From contig CAYSGJ010000178.1 of NCBI GenBank assembly GCA_964430705.1, positions 15,320 through 79,319 of the forward strand: a DNA stretch of 64,000 nt, written 5' to 3'. Source of the stretch: C00003060 sp964430705 (GTDB taxonomy: Bacteria > Desulfobacterota > Desulfobacteria > Desulfobacterales > C00003060). Below are positions 1 to 8,165 of the stretch, in pieces. Position numbers and translations under genes: made by a program. The first letter of the stretch is position 1, and the number at the start of each line of letters is the position of its first letter. The notes under the pieces are model-generated. The model was given only the letters and a program-made list of their open reading frames with translations. It had not been told where the DNA came from and searched no databases.

Positions 1-2
1 AT

Positions 3-545
3 GTCCTTGATCAGATTCGATCCCTGGACTTGAAAGGAATTTCCGACAAAATCAAGCTCAACCTGGACGACATCAACCGGGCCATCCACGATGCCGATGT
101 GCCGGGTCTCTCAAAAAACATGCGGTCTTCGCTGGCCCGCGTGGGTCGCGTATTCGACAATGACCGATGGGACGCAGTCATAGCGGAGGTGGAACAAGCC
201 GGAGAATCGCTTAATGCCCTGCTCCAAAATGCCAGCCGAGGACTGGGCCGCGTGGAAGGACTCGTCAGCAGAAACGAAGGGGCGGTCGACGCAGCGATTG
301 GAAATTTCCAAAAGGCCATGGAAACGGCGACCGTATTCCTGGAAAAAGGGACATCCTTGGTCAGTGGCACGGACAAATCCCAAGCCCAGCTTCGGCGCCA
401 TATGTTGATCGTCGCCCAAAACCTTGAAAAGGCAAGCGAGAATCTGCAACGGCTTATCGACCTGTTGGCCGACCAACCCTCACAACTCGTATTTGGACAG
501 CCACCGGAGCCAAGAAGGATCGATCCGGAAGTGGATGAAAGGTAA
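3..545 (+). CDS. MCE/MlaD-family transport protein, C-terminal part (5' truncated by window edge)
   Basis: The reading frame is open from the first bases of the window, so the N-terminal half with any membrane anchor and MCE domain lies outside. The visible ~180 residues are mainly amphipathic helix, as in the helical tail of MlaD/PqiB-type proteins that carry lipids across the periplasm, and end in a proline-rich segment (QPPEPRR). A TTG at 30 could be taken for a start but has no ribosome site and the frame continues upstream. The next gene, 13 bp downstream, encodes the auxiliary lipoprotein usual in such operons, which is the main support for the call. Confidence 0.65.
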   Translation, partial: VLDQIRSLDLKGISDKIKLNLDDINRAIHDADVPGLSKNMRSSLARVGRVFDNDRWDAVIAEVEQAGESLNALLQNASRGLGRVEGLVSRNEGAVDAAIGNFQKAMETATVFLEKGTSLVSGTDKSQAQLRRHMLIVAQNLEKASENLQRLIDLLADQPSQLVFGQPPEPRRIDPEVDER

Positions 546-558
546 ACGGAGGTTCGCC

Positions 559-1185
559 ATGAATCGGCCACGCAGCAAGGCGGTTTTACTCTTCACTTTG
601 CTCTGTTTATTAAACGGATGCATGAATTTGAAACAACCAAGTCGCAAGATCGATTATTATACCTTGGAATATGATCCCCCAAGCCTGTCGGTGTCCGAAC
701 CGCTTCCTTTGGTTCTGAGGATGGAACGTTTCACCATCGCTCCGACCTACAACACAAACCATGTGGTATTTCGAGACAAATCGTTCAAAAGGAATATGTA
801 TGTCTATCACCAATGGCGGGCCAACCCGGCGGACCTGGTGAGCTATTTCCTGTACCGGGACATCAGGCAATCCGGTTTGTGTAAAGCGGTATTGCCTTAC
901 ACTAGCGGTTTTGACGCCTCTTATGTCTTGGATGGCTCGGTAGATGAGTTTTTTGAGTGGGATAAGGATGGCCACTGGCAGGCAATACTATCGCTTGGCA
1001 TCACCCTCATGGCCGAAGACGAACCGGATGTAAGAAAAAGAATCTTGCTCCAGAACAACTACCACATCAAAGAAACCTGCCAACGAAAAAACCCCCAGGC
1101 CTTGGCAGAAGCGATGAGCCGCGCCATGGCAAAACTTTCCAAGAAAATCATGGAAGACGTCTACCGTTGTCTCAAAACAACATGA
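559..1185 (+). CDS. ABC-type transport auxiliary lipoprotein (PqiC/DUF330-like)
   Basis: A 208-residue lipoprotein. The start at 559 is chosen because GGAGG lies 6 bp upstream and the protein then begins with a short basic stretch, a hydrophobic core and the lipobox LNGC, with lipidated Cys at residue 21. The following YYTLEY motif and the overall length fit the auxiliary lipoproteins of MCE/Mla/Pqi lipid transporters, thought to work with the MCE protein between inner and outer membrane. It is translated just after the MCE gene. Its last 14 bases overlap the convergent end of moeA. Confidence 0.7.
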   Translation: MNRPRSKAVLLFTLLCLLNGCMNLKQPSRKIDYYTLEYDPPSLSVSEPLPLVLRMERFTIAPTYNTNHVVFRDKSFKRNMYVYHQWRANPADLVSYFLYRDIRQSGLCKAVLPYTSGFDASYVLDGSVDEFFEWDKDGHWQAILSLGITLMAEDEPDVRKRILLQNNYHIKETCQRKNPQALAEAMSRAMAKLSKKIMEDVYRCLKTT

Positions 1186-2407
1186 CTCCGACCTGCGTGC
1201 CTTCGTCCAGGCCCTCTGAATTCTTGTCGATCCTGACGAGCCCGTCGGCTTTCACCATGGTGTGCAAAAGGCCGGACTTGCCCAAAACCGGCTCAGCCAC
1301 CAGGCCTTTTTCGCGCCGAACCAATCTGACGCGGACATAGTCCTCTCTGCCCTGAACGGAAGAAAGGTTCCGGCTTAATGTGGCACCGACCGCCCGGGCG
1401 CCCTGCGAAGCGTTTAGCGAACAGCCTCCTATTGTCCGCAACGCGGGACCCACCATGACATGAAAGACAATCATGGCGGAAGTCACCTGGCCGGGAAGCC
1501 CCCACAGAATCTTTTGTTCGCTTCGAGCCAATATCGTCGGTTTACCGGGGCTAATGGATACCCCTTGGACCAGGATTTCCGATTCGGGAAGTCCCAGAAG
1601 CACCTCCAAGGTAAAATCCCGGGCGCCAACCGAACTCCCTCCGGATATCAGCACCATATCGGCCACGGCCAAGGCCTGTCGACACAACCGATTCAAATCC
1701 TCGAAGGTGTCCTTGGCAATGCCGACAAAAATAGGTATCCCGCCGTTCATCCGGACAAAGCCCCCCAATGTATGGGCATTTACGTCCCTGAGTTGGCACG
1801 GACCAGGGGTCTTTTCAACAGGCACGATCTCATCTCCAGACGAGACAATAGCCACCAGGGGTCTTTTATAAACCGATACGCAGGTCTTGCCGAGGGCCGC
1901 CAATACGCCCAATTCTTGGGGTCGAACCAAGCTACCCCTTAAAAGGACGGGTCGGCCTTTGCGCAAGTCTTCTCCTGCCTCCATGACATGCTGCAGGGGT
2001 GAAGCGCTCTTACAGACCTCAAGGGTCGTTTCGTCGATCTTCTGGCAATATTCCACCATGACAACGCTGTCTGCTCCCGGCGGAAGCATCCCGCCGGTGG
2101 GAATCTGGACAGCCTCGCCGGCCTTGACGGAAACTGTCGGCACCTCTCCCATCTCCACGGACCCCACGATGGAAAACAAGGCAGGGGTACCTTCTGAAGC
2201 ACCGAACGTGGAGCGTGCCTGAACGGCATATCCGTCCATGGTGGCCCGGTTGAACTCGGGAAGATTGATGTCCGAAACAATATCCTCAGCCAGAACGCGG
2301 CCCACGCATCGATCCAGGGGGTGGGCTTGCGTTCCCACGGCCGGAAACGCATGAATCAACGTCAACACTTCTTGCAATGAGGTTACTTTGAAGAAGTCTT
2401 TTTCCAT
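1172..2407 (-). CDS. moeA: molybdopterin molybdenumtransferase MoeA
   Basis: 411 residues. MoeA inserts molybdate into adenylylated molybdopterin in the cytoplasm. Family signatures are visible: the N-terminal NRATMDGYAV segment, IPTGGMLPPGAD, SSGDEIVP, and ISGGSSVGARDFT in the MPT-binding domain. The usual GLPGNPVSA motif reads GLPGQVTSA, a modest substitution. The start at 2407 (MEKDFFKV) lies 3 bp after the moaC stop and is preferred to a start 54 bases upstream inside moaC. It is the last gene of a moaE-moaC-moeA operon. Confidence 0.93.
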   Translation of the reverse strand: MEKDFFKVTSLQEVLTLIHAFPAVGTQAHPLDRCVGRVLAEDIVSDINLPEFNRATMDGYAVQARSTFGASEGTPALFSIVGSVEMGEVPTVSVKAGEAVQIPTGGMLPPGADSVVMVEYCQKIDETTLEVCKSASPLQHVMEAGEDLRKGRPVLLRGSLVRPQELGVLAALGKTCVSVYKRPLVAIVSSGDEIVPVEKTPGPCQLRDVNAHTLGGFVRMNGGIPIFVGIAKDTFEDLNRLCRQALAVADMVLISGGSSVGARDFTLEVLLGLPESEILVQGVSISPGKPTILARSEQKILWGLPGQVTSAMIVFHVMVGPALRTIGGCSLNASQGARAVGATLSRNLSSVQGREDYVRVRLVRREKGLVAEPVLGKSGLLHTMVKADGLVRIDKNSEGLDEGTQVGVMLF

Positions 2408-2409
2408 GG

Positions 2410-2910
2410 CTATCGCCTGACGAACGTGCCGCTTTTGCCTCCTGATTTTTTCAAAAGACAAATATCTGAAATGGTCATGGCACGGTCATGAGATTTGCAC
2501 ATGTCATACATGGTCAGGGCGGCAACCGACACGGCCGTCAGGGCTTCCATTTCTACGCCTGTCTGCCCGGCAAGCCGAACGGTCGCTTCAATCCGGAAAC
2601 TGTGCGTTTCATCTTCCGGGAAAAAATCCACCCGGGCATGACTGATCGCCAGGGGATGACACATGGGAATGAGCGCCGACGTGTTCTTTGCAGCCATAAT
2701 GCCTGCGACACGGGCAGTTTCCAAGACGTTTCCTTTCTTTACCTTTTGGCTTCTTATAAGCTCAAAAGTTTCAGTCTTCATGGCGATGCGTCCTTGCGCT
2801 ATGGCTTCCCGCAGTGTGACGGGCTTATCAGAGACATCGACCATGCGAACCTTTCCTTCGCTGTCAAGATGGCTGAACTCTACCACGGGGTTTCCTTTCT
2901 TTTTTTTCAC
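2410..2910 (-). CDS. moaC: cyclic pyranopterin monophosphate synthase MoaC
   Basis: 166 residues, the usual MoaC size. MoaC converts the MoaA product to cyclic pyranopterin monophosphate, the first stable molybdopterin intermediate. Hallmarks are MCHPLAISH, TGVEMEALTAVSVAALTMYDMCK and the C-terminal KSGGKSG loop that binds phosphate. The start overlaps the last 4 bases of the upstream moaE-like gene, so the two are translationally coupled. MoaA and MoaD are not in this window. Confidence 0.95.
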   Translation of the reverse strand: MKKKKGNPVVEFSHLDSEGKVRMVDVSDKPVTLREAIAQGRIAMKTETFELIRSQKVKKGNVLETARVAGIMAAKNTSALIPMCHPLAISHARVDFFPEDETHSFRIEATVRLAGQTGVEMEALTAVSVAALTMYDMCKSHDRAMTISDICLLKKSGGKSGTFVRR

Positions 2911-3266
2911 ACGATAAAATGTTCGGTCTTGTGAGTAACCTGTTTCTTGACGGCATTGAGGGTATCTTCCAACACCGGGATGACGCGATCCCGGATATCT
3001 CCGGCCACCACCAGGTGCATGACCACATCACCTGCTTGCAAGCGGCCTTCTTGAATTTCGACAAGCACTTCCACAATACCGGGCTTGCCCCGCTGTTCGA
3101 CAAGGATGGTTTCCAGGGCATGGGAGTCTACGGTAAGGTCCAGGCCGGAAACAGGGCGCCCGTCTCTGGAAGTGCCTCGTACCACCCCCACATGGCACAG
3201 GATCATGCCCACGCCCGAAAAATCCGGATGGGCTCTAACAGCCTCGATCAGGGCGGCAAGATCCAT
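2907..3266 (-). CDS. moaE: MoaE-like molybdopterin synthase large subunit
   Basis: 119 residues. The pattern GVVRGTSRDGRPVSGLDLTVD, followed by a region describing an exchange loop and a C-terminal VKKQVTHKTE, matches the MoaE fold, in which a lysine near the C-terminus acts in sulfur transfer from MoaD to precursor Z. It is shorter and more divergent than E. coli MoaE, as is common in anaerobic deltaproteobacterial lineages. AAGGAG precedes the start. It leads the moaE-moaC-moeA operon, only 37 bp after the kinase gene, so it may also be read from the kinase promoter. Confidence 0.75.
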   Translation of the reverse strand: MDLAALIEAVRAHPDFSGVGMILCHVGVVRGTSRDGRPVSGLDLTVDSHALETILVEQRGKPGIVEVLVEIQEGRLQAGDVVMHLVVAGDIRDRVIPVLEDTLNAVKKQVTHKTEHFIV

Positions 3267-3303
3267 CTTTTTCTCCTTTCTTTGACAGGGATATTTGAAA
3301 CTA

Positions 3304-4506
3304 TTATTCGGCAGGGTCGTTGGCGGATTGCGGTACGGGCGTTTTCACCTTGAGTCGAACGGAAAAAATCGTGCCCTTGCCGGGCTGCGTTTTCACCTGA
3401 ATCTCTCCGCCGAGTTCATGGACGATCTTCTGGGTAACCAACAGACCCAGACCGGTGCCCCGTCCGCCTTTTGTGCTGAAAAACCGACTGAAAAGTTTTG
3501 CCTTTTGTTCATTCGTCATACCAACGCCGTTATCCGTGACTTCCAGCAGAAATGTGTCCCCCGACCCCCCGTTTTTTTCCAGCCTGGTGCGCAAAACCAC
3601 CTCCCAGGATTTCGTCGTATCAGGATCGAAGATGCACGCATCAATGGCATTGGAGAGCAGATTGAGCAGCACGCGGTAAATACCATCGCGATCCGTGTAG
3701 GCTTGCTTGAGATTTTCGTCTAAGACCGTTTTGATTGTAACCCCGTGCTCCCTTGCCTTTTCCTTGAACAGCTCTGCAGCATCCCGGACTATGTCATTGG
3801 GGCTGCACGGGTTGGGCTCCGGGGTCCTGTCCTTGGAATAGCGAAGCAGATCCAGCACCAGCTCCGAAACTTTTTCGATATTGCGTTGGACCATGGACCA
3901 GCCTTCCCGCAACATCTGGGGTTTGTCTCCGGCCATGCCGCGGTTGACCATGTAGGTGCCTCCCCGCAATCCGGTCAATATATTCTTAATATAGTGCGCC
4001 AGGCCTGCCACGGTCTCCCCGATAGTGGCCAGCCTTTCGTTCTTGATCAGTTCCGCCTGTGCCTGTTTTAATTCCAGCGTACAGGCATCGACCTTCTGCT
4101 CCAGGTTGTCCGTGTAATCTTTCAGTTGCTGATTGAGGGATATCTTCTTCTTGGCCCTCTCAATGGACAACATCAAGATCTCGTCCCGAATGGGTTTGGT
4201 AATAAAGTCCGAGGCCCCGCTCCGAATCGCTGAAATGGCTGAATCCATATCTCCGTGGCCCGTAATGACAATGACCTCCGTCTCGCTGTCAAGGGCCTTG
4301 ATCTGTTTGAGCACCTCAATACCGTCCATTCCCGGCATTTTAATATCCGTCAGGACCAGCTTAGGCCTTTGCTCGGCAAATACCTTCAGCGCTTCTCTGC
4401 CGTTTTCCGCGGTGCGCACCTCGTATCCCTCACTGGACAGAGACATCTCCAGCATTTCGCGGATCGGTGGCTCATCGTCGATAATCAGAAGCTTATTCAA
4501 GTCCAT
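3304..4506 (-). CDS. receiver-histidine kinase hybrid sensor protein
   Basis: 400 residues, soluble. Residues ~4-120 form a CheY-like receiver (acidic D10/D11, phospho-acceptor D54 in LTDIKMPG, K in TKPI). A coiled coil (~125-170) leads to a HisKA-like helix with the phospho-His in GLAHYIKN, then a HATPase domain with DNGVGM and GRGTGLGL boxes. There is no membrane segment or PAS domain, so input probably arrives through the receiver. The start at 4506 follows AGGAAG; the upstream extension in frame looks non-coding. The partner may be the lone receiver at 4850-5281. Confidence 0.88.
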   Translation of the reverse strand: MDLNKLLIIDDEPPIREMLEMSLSSEGYEVRTAENGREALKVFAEQRPKLVLTDIKMPGMDGIEVLKQIKALDSETEVIVITGHGDMDSAISAIRSGASDFITKPIRDEILMLSIERAKKKISLNQQLKDYTDNLEQKVDACTLELKQAQAELIKNERLATIGETVAGLAHYIKNILTGLRGGTYMVNRGMAGDKPQMLREGWSMVQRNIEKVSELVLDLLRYSKDRTPEPNPCSPNDIVRDAAELFKEKAREHGVTIKTVLDENLKQAYTDRDGIYRVLLNLLSNAIDACIFDPDTTKSWEVVLRTRLEKNGGSGDTFLLEVTDNGVGMTNEQKAKLFSRFFSTKGGRGTGLGLLVTQKIVHELGGEIQVKTQPGKGTIFSVRLKVKTPVPQSANDPAE

Positions 4507-4849
4507 GGCTTCCTGTTTCCAAAACGTAAAGGCCCCTAAAGTGAACGCATGGAAAATACCACACACCCCGTTTAAACCGAAAAGCACAAAGAAGAAGGAA
4601 AACGTTGGGAAAGCATTTTCAAAAACAAAACTCCCCGCCCAACGGGGAGTTACCCGGGGCCACGCCCGGCAAATTATTTCCTAGCCGCAATCACGGCTCG
4701 GCATTGCACACAGTAAACGAATGGGCGCCGACAAAAAGCCTTCCAGCATCACCCTTGACACAGGACCTGTTTTTCGTCACTTTTCCCTCCGGAAAAGCGG
4801 GCGAAAAGATGACGATACGGCGATCGTGCCCCTTAAAGACCTCCGGAAG
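4507..4849. other. intergenic region between receiver and kinase genes
   Basis: Holds the terminator at 4622-4650 and a second small inverted repeat near 4683-4700 (AGCCG...CGGCT). I see no convincing gene; a short minus-strand frame with a single CxxC is discussed under rejected items. Confidence 0.5.
4622..4650 (-). terminator. rho-independent terminator after the lone receiver gene
   Basis: Read on the minus strand, ACTCCCCG-ttggg-CGGGGAGT forms a perfect 8-bp GC-rich stem with a short loop, followed directly by TTTTGTTTTTG. It lies about 200 bp beyond the stop of the receiver gene at 4850 and would separate it from the kinase gene. Confidence 0.75.
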
Positions 4850-5281
4850 CTATTCTTTTAACGCACGTTTGATGGCTTTCATCAATTCGTCAGGATCGAT
4901 CGGTTTTTCAACATAGCCGTCCGGAATCGTATATTTAGTCAGACCCGTTGTTTCCACGAACTTCTTTTCATCTTTCAGTGGTTGCTTATACATGAAATTC
5001 CTGAAATCAACACCGGTCACTTCGGACACGCCCGTCACCACCACCACAGGAATTTGACTCAACTCCGGATCTTTCCGCAATTCCTGAAACATGGTAATGC
5101 CACTTTTTTTCGGCATCATCAGGTCTAAAAGCACCAAATCAGGCTTCTCCCTGCGAAGGGCTTCCAGCCCTTCAACGCCGTCCTTCGCGCTCACAGTAGC
5201 GTATCCGTTTTCTTCGAGAATCGCGCTGAGGAAGGTAACGATATCCGGTTCATCGTCGATAATGAGAACTTGCTTCGACAT
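4850..5281 (-). CDS. single-domain response regulator with insertion before the last strand
   Basis: 143 residues, only a receiver: acidic D9/D10, phospho-acceptor D53 in LLDLMMPKKSG, and the conserved lysine in YVEKPIDPDEL. Between the VVVVTG strand and that lysine there are about 35 residues instead of the usual ~20, including FRNFMYKQPLKDEKKF, so the switch surface is unusual. No output domain, so it must act through protein contacts. It sits upstream of the receiver-kinase hybrid on the same strand, separated by a terminator. Confidence 0.88.
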   Translation of the reverse strand: MSKQVLIIDDEPDIVTFLSAILEENGYATVSAKDGVEGLEALRREKPDLVLLDLMMPKKSGITMFQELRKDPELSQIPVVVVTGVSEVTGVDFRNFMYKQPLKDEKKFVETTGLTKYTIPDGYVEKPIDPDELMKAIKRALKE

Positions 5282-5399
5282 CTAAGCCTCCTTATGCCTG
5301 TTGTCGCAAGGGACCTGTGGTTTGTTGCAAATCAAATAATCTGAAAAATATGTTATGCCCGGCAAGAAATCCCATCCCCAAAACGAAAGTTCAAAATGG

Positions 5400-5882
5400 C
5401 TACATGCCGAGAAGCATGCTGATTTCCGGATGTTTGGAAATAACCTTCAAAAATTGCGCGGTGCGTCGTTCCACGCGGTTTTCCAGTATCCTGGCTGCCT
5501 TCTTCATCACAAAAAAACCCATGGTATGATCGCCGGAAAGGACTTCGGAGAACTTGGCCGCCGGCATGATAATGACTTCGCTTGGCTCCGCACAAACCGC
5601 ATACGAGCTGTGGATTGTGGCTGGGAACAGGGCGGACCAACCAAAAGAATATCCCGGCTTGATAGCTCCCACAGAGATGATAAATTCCGGGGCAAGCTCT
5701 GCCTCCAACAACACCTTTCCCCTTTTGAGGGAATAGAAATGGTCGGGCGAACCGCCTGCTTCGTAAACGATGTGTCTGTCGTCCATGGACTCCTTTTCAG
5801 AAATAGGACACAGCCTTTCAAGCATTTCATCCGTCAGATCTTCAAAAAGCACAATGCCTCTGAGGTCCTGTAGAGAAACCAT
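5400..5882 (-). CDS. cyclic nucleotide-binding (CRP-type cNMP) domain protein
   Basis: 160 residues made almost wholly of one cNMP-binding beta-barrel: LRGIVLFEDLTDEMLERLCPI, then HIVYEAGGSPDHFYSLKRGKVLL and PGYSFGWSALFP. No DNA-binding helix-turn-helix follows, so it is probably a ligand or protein-interaction module, not a transcription factor. The canonical phosphate cassette (GE-x6-RAA) is not clear, so ligand binding is uncertain. GGAGAGGAGAC precedes the start. It follows the Mrp operon on the same strand. Confidence 0.75.
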   Translation of the reverse strand: MVSLQDLRGIVLFEDLTDEMLERLCPISEKESMDDRHIVYEAGGSPDHFYSLKRGKVLLEAELAPEFIISVGAIKPGYSFGWSALFPATIHSSYAVCAEPSEVIIMPAAKFSEVLSGDHTMGFFVMKKAARILENRVERRTAQFLKVISKHPEISMLLGM

Positions 5883-5934
5883 TTGTGTCTCCTCTCCATT
5901 TGCCGGCAGGAAATGGACAACACCCTACCCCGGC

Positions 5935-5953
5935 AAGGCGTTTCTTGCGCCTT
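5935..5953 (-). terminator. hairpin between the Mrp operon end and the cNMP gene
   Basis: AAGGCG-N7-CGCCTT, a perfect 6-bp stem 18 bp beyond the end of the last Mrp gene. No strong U-tract follows on the minus strand, so termination is only a possibility. Confidence 0.3.
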
Positions 5954-5970
5954 TTCAGGACAAGGTCTTA

Positions 5971-7743
5971 TCACATTAAAAGAAAAACAACTACCAAAAA
6001 AACAGTGGCTACGGCAGCGCTTATTCCTACCGGTACTGTGCCGGTCTTGAGGGCTGCACGGGTTCTGGTGATTTTTGCCTCAAGGTTTTCGCCTTTGGCG
6101 CCGCCCGCAGTCCACAAAGGGACCATCGTTCCAAGGACAAGCATCTCGGGCATACGCCTTGAGACCCAGCCAAGAAATCGAGGCAGCCCCTTTGCGATGA
6201 ATCGATCCGAGGCCCTGTTGACGGTATTAAACACCCTGTCCACTACCGAGTAAAAGAATCTACCGCCCATTCGGTAGAACCAGTCGGCATCCAGATTGAC
6301 ACAGCGCATCTCCGGCGGATAAATCCCCGCCAGCAAAAGCAAGGTAAATGCCAGGGCGGAGAAGAACAGTATTTGCGTCTGGGCCACAACATGAGGCATG
6401 GTATAAGGTTCATACTCAACAGGATATGGAAGCAGACTATAAAGCGGGCCCGGATTCGACCCAATAAAGATGCACAAAAAGGCGGCGATCCCCATGGCGA
6501 TGAGCATGTTCAGCGGAGCCTCCTTGGGCCTCATGCCGGAATCGTGTCCAAAAAAGGCAAAGAAGGGGATCTTGATGCCTGCGTGGTGAAATACGCCGGC
6601 TGAGGCAAATAACAAGATAAACCATACAATCCTAAGATGGCCCTGTCCGGCCGCATCCATAACCATGGACTTGCTCACAAAGCCGCTGAAAAGGGGAAAC
6701 GCGGAAATGGATGCGGCGCCTACCATGCAAAATATGCACGTAAGCGGCATGGTCCTGTACAACCCCCCAAGGGCGGTGCCGTTGATTTTTCCCGTTCGGT
6801 ACATCACGGCGCCCATGGACATGAAAAGCAGCGCCTTAAATAAAATATCGTTAAAGGCATGGCACACTGCGCCATTGATGCCCAGATGGGTGCCTATCCC
6901 TATGCCGACCACCATAAACCCCACCTGGTTAATCAAACTGTAGGCAAGCACTCTTCTGAGGTCATTCTCAATGACCGCATAGAAGATAGGAAATCCGGTC
7001 ATAATCGCCCCAATCCATATCAGGGCCTCCGTTCCGGGAAAGGCCCTCGCCAGGGCATACACCGCACACTTGGTCGTAAAGGCGCTCAAGAAGATGGTTC
7101 CCGTAATGGTTGCCTCGGGATAGGCGTCGGTCAACCATGGATGCAGCACCGGCCAGGCACAGTTCAAGCCGAAACCGATGAATATGAAGTAGGCCGCAGG
7201 CCCGCTCAATCCGATATAACCGAACTCAATAGAGCCCGTTTGATGTGCCAGCAACACGATGCCCGTGAGCAGACACAGCCCCCCGGCAGCATGAACCAGA
7301 AGATACCGGAACCCCGCGCCCTGGGCGGCCTTTGTCCTTCGAGCCCAGATAAGAAATATGGATGCTACCGTGAGCATCTCCCAGAAGACGAAGAATGAAA
7401 AAAGATCCCCCGCAAAGACGACCCCCAGCGCTGCTCCCGCATAAATAAGGCCGGCCACATGTTGGACGTCATCTTTCACGTGCAGGGCGTACATAATAGC
7501 GATAAAGGATATGAGATGAAAGATGTAACCAAAAAGCAGGCTCAGCCTGTCCACTTTTCCAAAAACGATCTCAAAGCCTAAAAACTCGACAACCCAATGC
7601 GTCCCGTGGGGAATATGAATCAAGTTCACAAAACCGACCACCGGGATCAGCAGCATGAACCCACTTTTCCACTTTCCCTTGATGAGGGGAACCAACAACC
7701 CTCCGACAATGAATATCAGGGCCGGCGGAACAATATCAATCAT
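5971..7743 (-). CDS. proton/sodium-conducting antiporter subunit (NuoL/M/N, MrpD-like), third copy
   Basis: 590 residues, about 14-16 membrane helices. Carries the family's charged intramembrane residues: Glu in FFVFWEMLTVAS, the PVLHPWLTDAYPEATITGT loop and Lys in SAFTTKCAVYAL. Such subunits form antiporter channels in Mrp and complex I. The C-terminal ~130 residues form an extra, partly soluble extension ending in one helix (TVFLVVVFLLM). It is the last gene of the Mrp operon and, with the copy at 8166, may replace the N-terminal NuoL-like half of MrpA, which is absent here. Confidence 0.85.
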   Translation of the reverse strand: MIDIVPPALIFIVGGLLVPLIKGKWKSGFMLLIPVVGFVNLIHIPHGTHWVVEFLGFEIVFGKVDRLSLLFGYIFHLISFIAIMYALHVKDDVQHVAGLIYAGAALGVVFAGDLFSFFVFWEMLTVASIFLIWARRTKAAQGAGFRYLLVHAAGGLCLLTGIVLLAHQTGSIEFGYIGLSGPAAYFIFIGFGLNCAWPVLHPWLTDAYPEATITGTIFLSAFTTKCAVYALARAFPGTEALIWIGAIMTGFPIFYAVIENDLRRVLAYSLINQVGFMVVGIGIGTHLGINGAVCHAFNDILFKALLFMSMGAVMYRTGKINGTALGGLYRTMPLTCIFCMVGAASISAFPLFSGFVSKSMVMDAAGQGHLRIVWFILLFASAGVFHHAGIKIPFFAFFGHDSGMRPKEAPLNMLIAMGIAAFLCIFIGSNPGPLYSLLPYPVEYEPYTMPHVVAQTQILFFSALAFTLLLLAGIYPPEMRCVNLDADWFYRMGGRFFYSVVDRVFNTVNRASDRFIAKGLPRFLGWVSRRMPEMLVLGTMVPLWTAGGAKGENLEAKITRTRAALKTGTVPVGISAAVATVFLVVVFLLM

Positions 7744-7996
7744 AGTAATCCTCTCGTCTCATAACCAGGGGCCGCAGGATGTATTTTGCTACGACAACAA
7801 GAACCACGCAGGCCACGAATCCGTACACACAATAGAACTCGGGCCACTCTTCCCAGGGAAAATGGGCATGCTTATGAACAAACACTTCTATGATTAAAAG
7901 GACAACCAACGACGAAAAAAAGATCCCGAGAAGCCTGGTTACATTTTTGGGGTTGTCAAAAAGATATTCTTTTTCGTCTGTAGGTTTTGCGTGCAT
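7736..7996 (-). CDS. small two-helix membrane protein of the Mrp operon
   Basis: 86 residues with two predicted membrane helices (LLGIFFSSLVVLLIIEVFV and CVYGFVACVVLVVVAKYIL), separated by a loop with HKHAHFPWEEWPEFYC. No named family recognised. It overlaps the next antiporter gene by 8 bp, so it is translationally coupled and probably an accessory or assembly subunit of the antiporter. Tightly packed position between two NuoL-like subunits argues that it is a real gene. Confidence 0.7.
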   Translation of the reverse strand: MHAKPTDEKEYLFDNPKNVTRLLGIFFSSLVVLLIIEVFVHKHAHFPWEEWPEFYCVYGFVACVVLVVVAKYILRPLVMRREDYYD

Positions 7997-8019
7997 GTCA
8001 AGTCCTTTCCCCCTAAGAT

Positions 8020-8163
8020 CTAGAGGGTCTTCAAAAGAATCAGGCCAAGATACAAACAGCCGATGGTAATGGCTATGAAAAATACGGCCCTATAGGGCGG
8101 AACAGGGTCATGGCCAAGCACCATCTTGCCCTCTATCTCATCGCTTCTGTCGTTGCTCATCAT
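8020..8163 (-). CDS. small single-helix membrane protein of the Mrp operon
   Basis: A 47-residue protein beginning MMSNDRSDE, with one C-terminal helix (AVFFIAITIGCLYLGLILL). The start at 8163 sits 2 bp after the stop of the preceding antiporter gene and has GGGGAC upstream; a longer in-frame extension lies within that gene and is not used. No named family recognised. Its place inside the operon suggests a small accessory subunit. Confidence 0.6.
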   Translation of the reverse strand: MMSNDRSDEIEGKMVLGHDPVPPYRAVFFIAITIGCLYLGLILLKTL

Positions 8164-8165
8164 GC

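Noticed and set aside
4660..4790. minus-strand frame with a CVQC motif near a receiver terminator
   Set aside because: Too short, only one Cys pair, upstream stop codon close by and no ribosome site.
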